From the NCBI GenBank assembly GCA_002292165.1, contig DBBK01000024.1, positions 14,214-39,959 of the forward strand: 25,746 nucleotides of DNA, in the 5' to 3' direction. The DNA is from Brevundimonas sp. UBA986 (GTDB lineage: Bacteria > Pseudomonadota > Alphaproteobacteria > Caulobacterales > Caulobacteraceae). The notes beneath the pieces were generated by a model that saw only the letters and a program-made list of their open reading frames with translations, made no database searches and had not been told where the DNA came from. Both the position numbers and the translations under genes were made by a program. Of this stretch, positions 23,601 through 25,746 are shown one piece after another; the first letter of the stretch is position 1, and each line of letters starts with the position of its first letter.

Positions 23601-23612
23601 CTCGAATCTGAA
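23601..23612 (+). promoter_or_regulatory. Putative operator between the two regulators
   Basis: CTCGAATCTGAA followed six bases later by TTCAG. Within it CTGAA-N6-TTCAG (23608-23623) is an inverted repeat. The 12-mer matches the element before the RND operon exactly. It ends 5 bp from the start codon of the degenerate regulator, so a bound protein would block that promoter, and it lies about 93 bp upstream of the canonical regulator. Confidence 0.5.
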
Positions 23613-23630
23613 CATATCTTCAGTGTCCGG

Positions 23631-23647
23631 CGATGAGGGTCTCATCG
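23631..23647. repeat. 7-bp inverted repeat in divergent intergenic region
   Basis: CGATGAG-GGT-CTCATCG is a perfect 7-bp inverted repeat with a 3-base centre, 57 bp before the ATG at 23705. It could be a regulator site or an mRNA leader hairpin; the sequence alone cannot decide. Confidence 0.45.
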
Positions 23648-23704
23648 TTGGGGACGCACTGTGCCACTCTCGCGCCGGCGCGCAAACGAAGGGCGGATCT
23701 CTTC

Positions 23705-24394
23705 ATGGCCAGAATCCTCGTTGTCGAGGACGATCTTGAAACCGCGGCCGAGCTTTCGGCGGCGTTGAACGATCATGGGCTGGAGGTCGACTGCGTCCAC
23801 ACCGGCGCCGACGGCCTCGTCCGGGCGGTGCAGCAGTCTTACGACGCCATCGTGCTGGACCGTATGCTGCCTGGCGGTATGGATGGCCTGTCGATGCTGG
23901 CGGCCTTGCGCGGCGCGAATATCGAGACGCCGGTCCTGATCCTCAGCGCCCTGTCCAGCGTCGACGAGCGCGTGCGCGGTCTGCGGGGCGGCGGCGACGA
24001 CTATCTGACCAAGCCTTTCGAATATCTGGAGCTGACGGCCCGGGTCGACGGTCTGCTGCGGCGTCGTCGCGCCCCGGCGGCGGTTGAAAGCCGGATCGAG
24101 TTGCGCAAACTCTCCCTCGACCTTCTGGCCCGCGTCGCCCGCTGGGGCGATCAGGTCGTGGATCTGACGCCACGAGAATACCGGCTGCTCGAATATCTCG
24201 TCCGCCATCCCGGCGAGGTTCTCACCCGGACCATGCTGCTGGAGGGGGTTTGGGGCTATCGCTACGACGAGCGCAGCAACTTGATCGATGTCCATATGAA
24301 CAAGCTGCGGCGCAAGCTGGAAGCCGCCGGCGCCGATCCCGCCTTCATCCAGACCGTCCGGGGGGCAGGCTATGTCGTCGATGCGCCTGCGTGA
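23705..24394 (+). CDS. OmpR-family response regulator (canonical)
   Basis: A 229-aa two-component regulator. The receiver has all expected residues: Glu8/Asp9, phospho-acceptor Asp52 (IVLDRMLP), Ser81 (ILSAL) and Lys103 (LTKPF). The C-terminal winged helix (LTPREYRLLEYLVRHPGEVLTRTMLLEGVWGY, then HMNKLRRKLE and TVRGAGYVV) binds DNA. It overlaps the following kinase gene by 23 bp, so the two are almost certainly partners. It is divergent from the degenerate regulator and the RND operon, its most likely targets. ATG at 23705 matches the conserved MARILVVEDD start. Confidence 0.95.
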   Translation: MARILVVEDDLETAAELSAALNDHGLEVDCVHTGADGLVRAVQQSYDAIVLDRMLPGGMDGLSMLAALRGANIETPVLILSALSSVDERVRGLRGGGDDYLTKPFEYLELTARVDGLLRRRRAPAAVESRIELRKLSLDLLARVARWGDQVVDLTPREYRLLEYLVRHPGEVLTRTMLLEGVWGYRYDERSNLIDVHMNKLRRKLEAAGADPAFIQTVRGAGYVVDAPA

Positions 24395-25724
24395 CCTGCC
24401 GCGCACCACCGGCTTCCGGGTGGCGGTCCTGTTCATGGCCTTGTTCACCGTCCTGTCGGTGGCCCTGTTCGGCTTCGTCTACAGCCAGACCTCGACCTAT
24501 CTGTCGTCGCGCGTCGATGACTTCCTTCATCGCGAACAGATCCCCCTGCTAGCCATGTCCCCGCCCGAGCGCGTGCGGCGGCTGAATGAACACGCAGCAG
24601 CTGATCCGGGCGGAACCCGGCCGTTCGGCCTCTTCACCGTCACCGGCGAACACGTCGCGGGCAATCTTCGCGACATCCCGCTGCATCCCCTGCCGACGAA
24701 CCGCACCTTCGCCTTCGATGGACCCGGCGCGGTGGGCGAGGCCTCATTCCGTGGACTGGCGGCCCGGCTGCCCGACGGCGGCGTGCTGATCGTCGCCGAT
24801 CAGCTGGTCGATCACCAGACGTTCAAGGCAGGCCTGCTCAGGCGGATGGTGTGGGGGGGGCTGCTGATCCTGGTGCTGGGCGCGATCGGCGCCGTCTTCG
24901 TCGCCAGCGAGGCTGTCCGGCGCATTGACGCCGTCGCCGTGGCCATCGACAGGATCATGAAAGGCGATCTGGCGGAACGGCTGCCGACGCGCGGCGACGG
25001 CGGCGACGTCGAACATCTTGCGGCCGCCGTCAACCGGATGCTGGATGAGATCGAGCGGCTCATGTCCGAGGTCAAGGTGGTCGGCGACGGCGTCGCCCAC
25101 GACCTCAGAACGCCGATGACCCGGATGCTGTCGGGACTGGAGCGGGTGCGCCGCCGCGATTCATCCACCGCCGACTACGAGGCCGCGGTCGATCTCGCCA
25201 TTACCCAGATCGGCGGACTGCTGCGGACCTTCAACGCCATGCTCCGTATCGCCGAGATCGATCATGCCGAACGACGCGCCGGCTTCTCGACCGTAGATCT
25301 GGGCGAAATCGCGGTCGACGTCGGGGAGTTCTACGAACCGGCCGCTCTGGACAGGGGGGTTCGCCTCTCATGGCCTGCATCGCCGCCCTCCGCGCCGATC
25401 GAGGGTGATCCCAGCCTGTTGTTCGAGGCGATCGGCAATCTGGTCGATAACGCCATCAAGTTTACCCCGGCGGGGGGGCAGGTTCACATCGAGATCGACC
25501 CCTCGGGGGTCGCCGTCCGCGACACCGGCTCAGGGATTCCGGCGACCGAGGTCGCGACCCTGCTCAGGCCTTTCCATCGTGGAGAGGTCAGCCGCAACAC
25601 CCCCGGAAACGGACTGGGACTGGCGCTTGTCCAGGCCATCGCCCGGCTGCATCGAATGGACCTGTCCATCGCTGATGCCGGACCGGGCTTGCGAATTCGT
25701 CTGACGTTGGTCGGTGACGTGTGA
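24372..25724 (+). CDS. Sensor histidine kinase (HAMP, HisKA, HATPase)
   Basis: A 450-aa inner-membrane kinase. TM1 (about 14-37), a periplasmic sensor loop of about 120 residues with no recognised fold, TM2 (about 160-178), a HAMP linker (179-232), then the H-box VAHDLRTPMTRM with phospho-accepting His243, the N-box NLVDNAIKFTP (357-366), G1 VRDTGSGIP (382-390) and G2 GNGLGLALV (412-420). It should phosphorylate Asp52 of the regulator encoded just upstream. Either ATG 24372 or 24381 may be the start; both overlap the regulator stop. The signal sensed is unknown. Confidence 0.95.
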   Translation: MSSMRLRDLPRTTGFRVAVLFMALFTVLSVALFGFVYSQTSTYLSSRVDDFLHREQIPLLAMSPPERVRRLNEHAAADPGGTRPFGLFTVTGEHVAGNLRDIPLHPLPTNRTFAFDGPGAVGEASFRGLAARLPDGGVLIVADQLVDHQTFKAGLLRRMVWGGLLILVLGAIGAVFVASEAVRRIDAVAVAIDRIMKGDLAERLPTRGDGGDVEHLAAAVNRMLDEIERLMSEVKVVGDGVAHDLRTPMTRMLSGLERVRRRDSSTADYEAAVDLAITQIGGLLRTFNAMLRIAEIDHAERRAGFSTVDLGEIAVDVGEFYEPAALDRGVRLSWPASPPSAPIEGDPSLLFEAIGNLVDNAIKFTPAGGQVHIEIDPSGVAVRDTGSGIPATEVATLLRPFHRGEVSRNTPGNGLGLALVQAIARLHRMDLSIADAGPGLRIRLTLVGDV

Positions 25725-25746
25725 GGGGCCTGTAAGCCAGGAGGTC

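Noticed and set aside
1..25746. CRISPR arrays, insertion sequences, prophage genes
   Set aside because: No regularly spaced repeats, transposase, integrase or phage structural gene was seen.

Overview
This is a GC-rich window (only the first ~180 bases are AT-rich). Its gene content (a FecI/FecR/TonB-receptor set, RND efflux, OmpR-type two-component genes, a CCG-anticodon tRNA-Arg) suggests an alphaproteobacterium, most likely Caulobacterales such as Brevundimonas. The taxon is inferred from gene style, not from a marker gene. Nearly all the sequence is coding and no insertion sequence, prophage or CRISPR array was seen.

Layout. (1) 1-158: the 3' end of one tRNA, then a complete tRNA-Arg(CCG) behind a near-consensus promoter. 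(2) 254-5616, minus strand: a cell-surface signalling operon read as ECF sigma factor -> FecR-like anti-sigma -> TonB-dependent receptor with an N-terminal signalling domain -> cyclopropane-fatty-acid synthase. (3) 5705-16315, plus strand, divergent from (2) across 88 bp: a tightly packed 12-gene operon. It holds an MtnX-like HAD phosphatase, class III aminotransferase, arginase-fold enzyme, SMR protein, alpha/beta hydrolase with a Cys nucleophile, FemAB/GNAT-like acyltransferase and second SMR-like protein. These are followed by a DevC-like permease, lipoprotein adaptor, NodT-like outer-membrane factor, ABC ATPase and an unknown lipoprotein. Most junctions overlap by 4-16 bp. (4) 16332-22858, minus strand: an RND tripartite pump (outer-membrane factor -> adaptor -> RND permease, joined by ATGA overlaps), followed by a PepSY-domain protein and a small secreted protein. 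(5) 22930-25724: a response regulator with a degenerate receiver (minus strand, upstream of the pump) and, divergently, a canonical OmpR-type regulator with its histidine kinase.

How they may work together. Region 3 looks like an undescribed pathway that builds a small amine- or acyl-containing product, moves it across the inner membrane (paired SMR proteins) and exports it through a dedicated DevBCA/TolC-type machine. The divergent receptor/FecR/sigma set could sense or re-import a surface ligand, possibly the same product; this is inference. In region 4-5, a 12-bp element (plus TTCA at the same distance) occurs both between the two regulators and just upstream of the pump operon. This suggests that the local two-component system controls the pump and itself.
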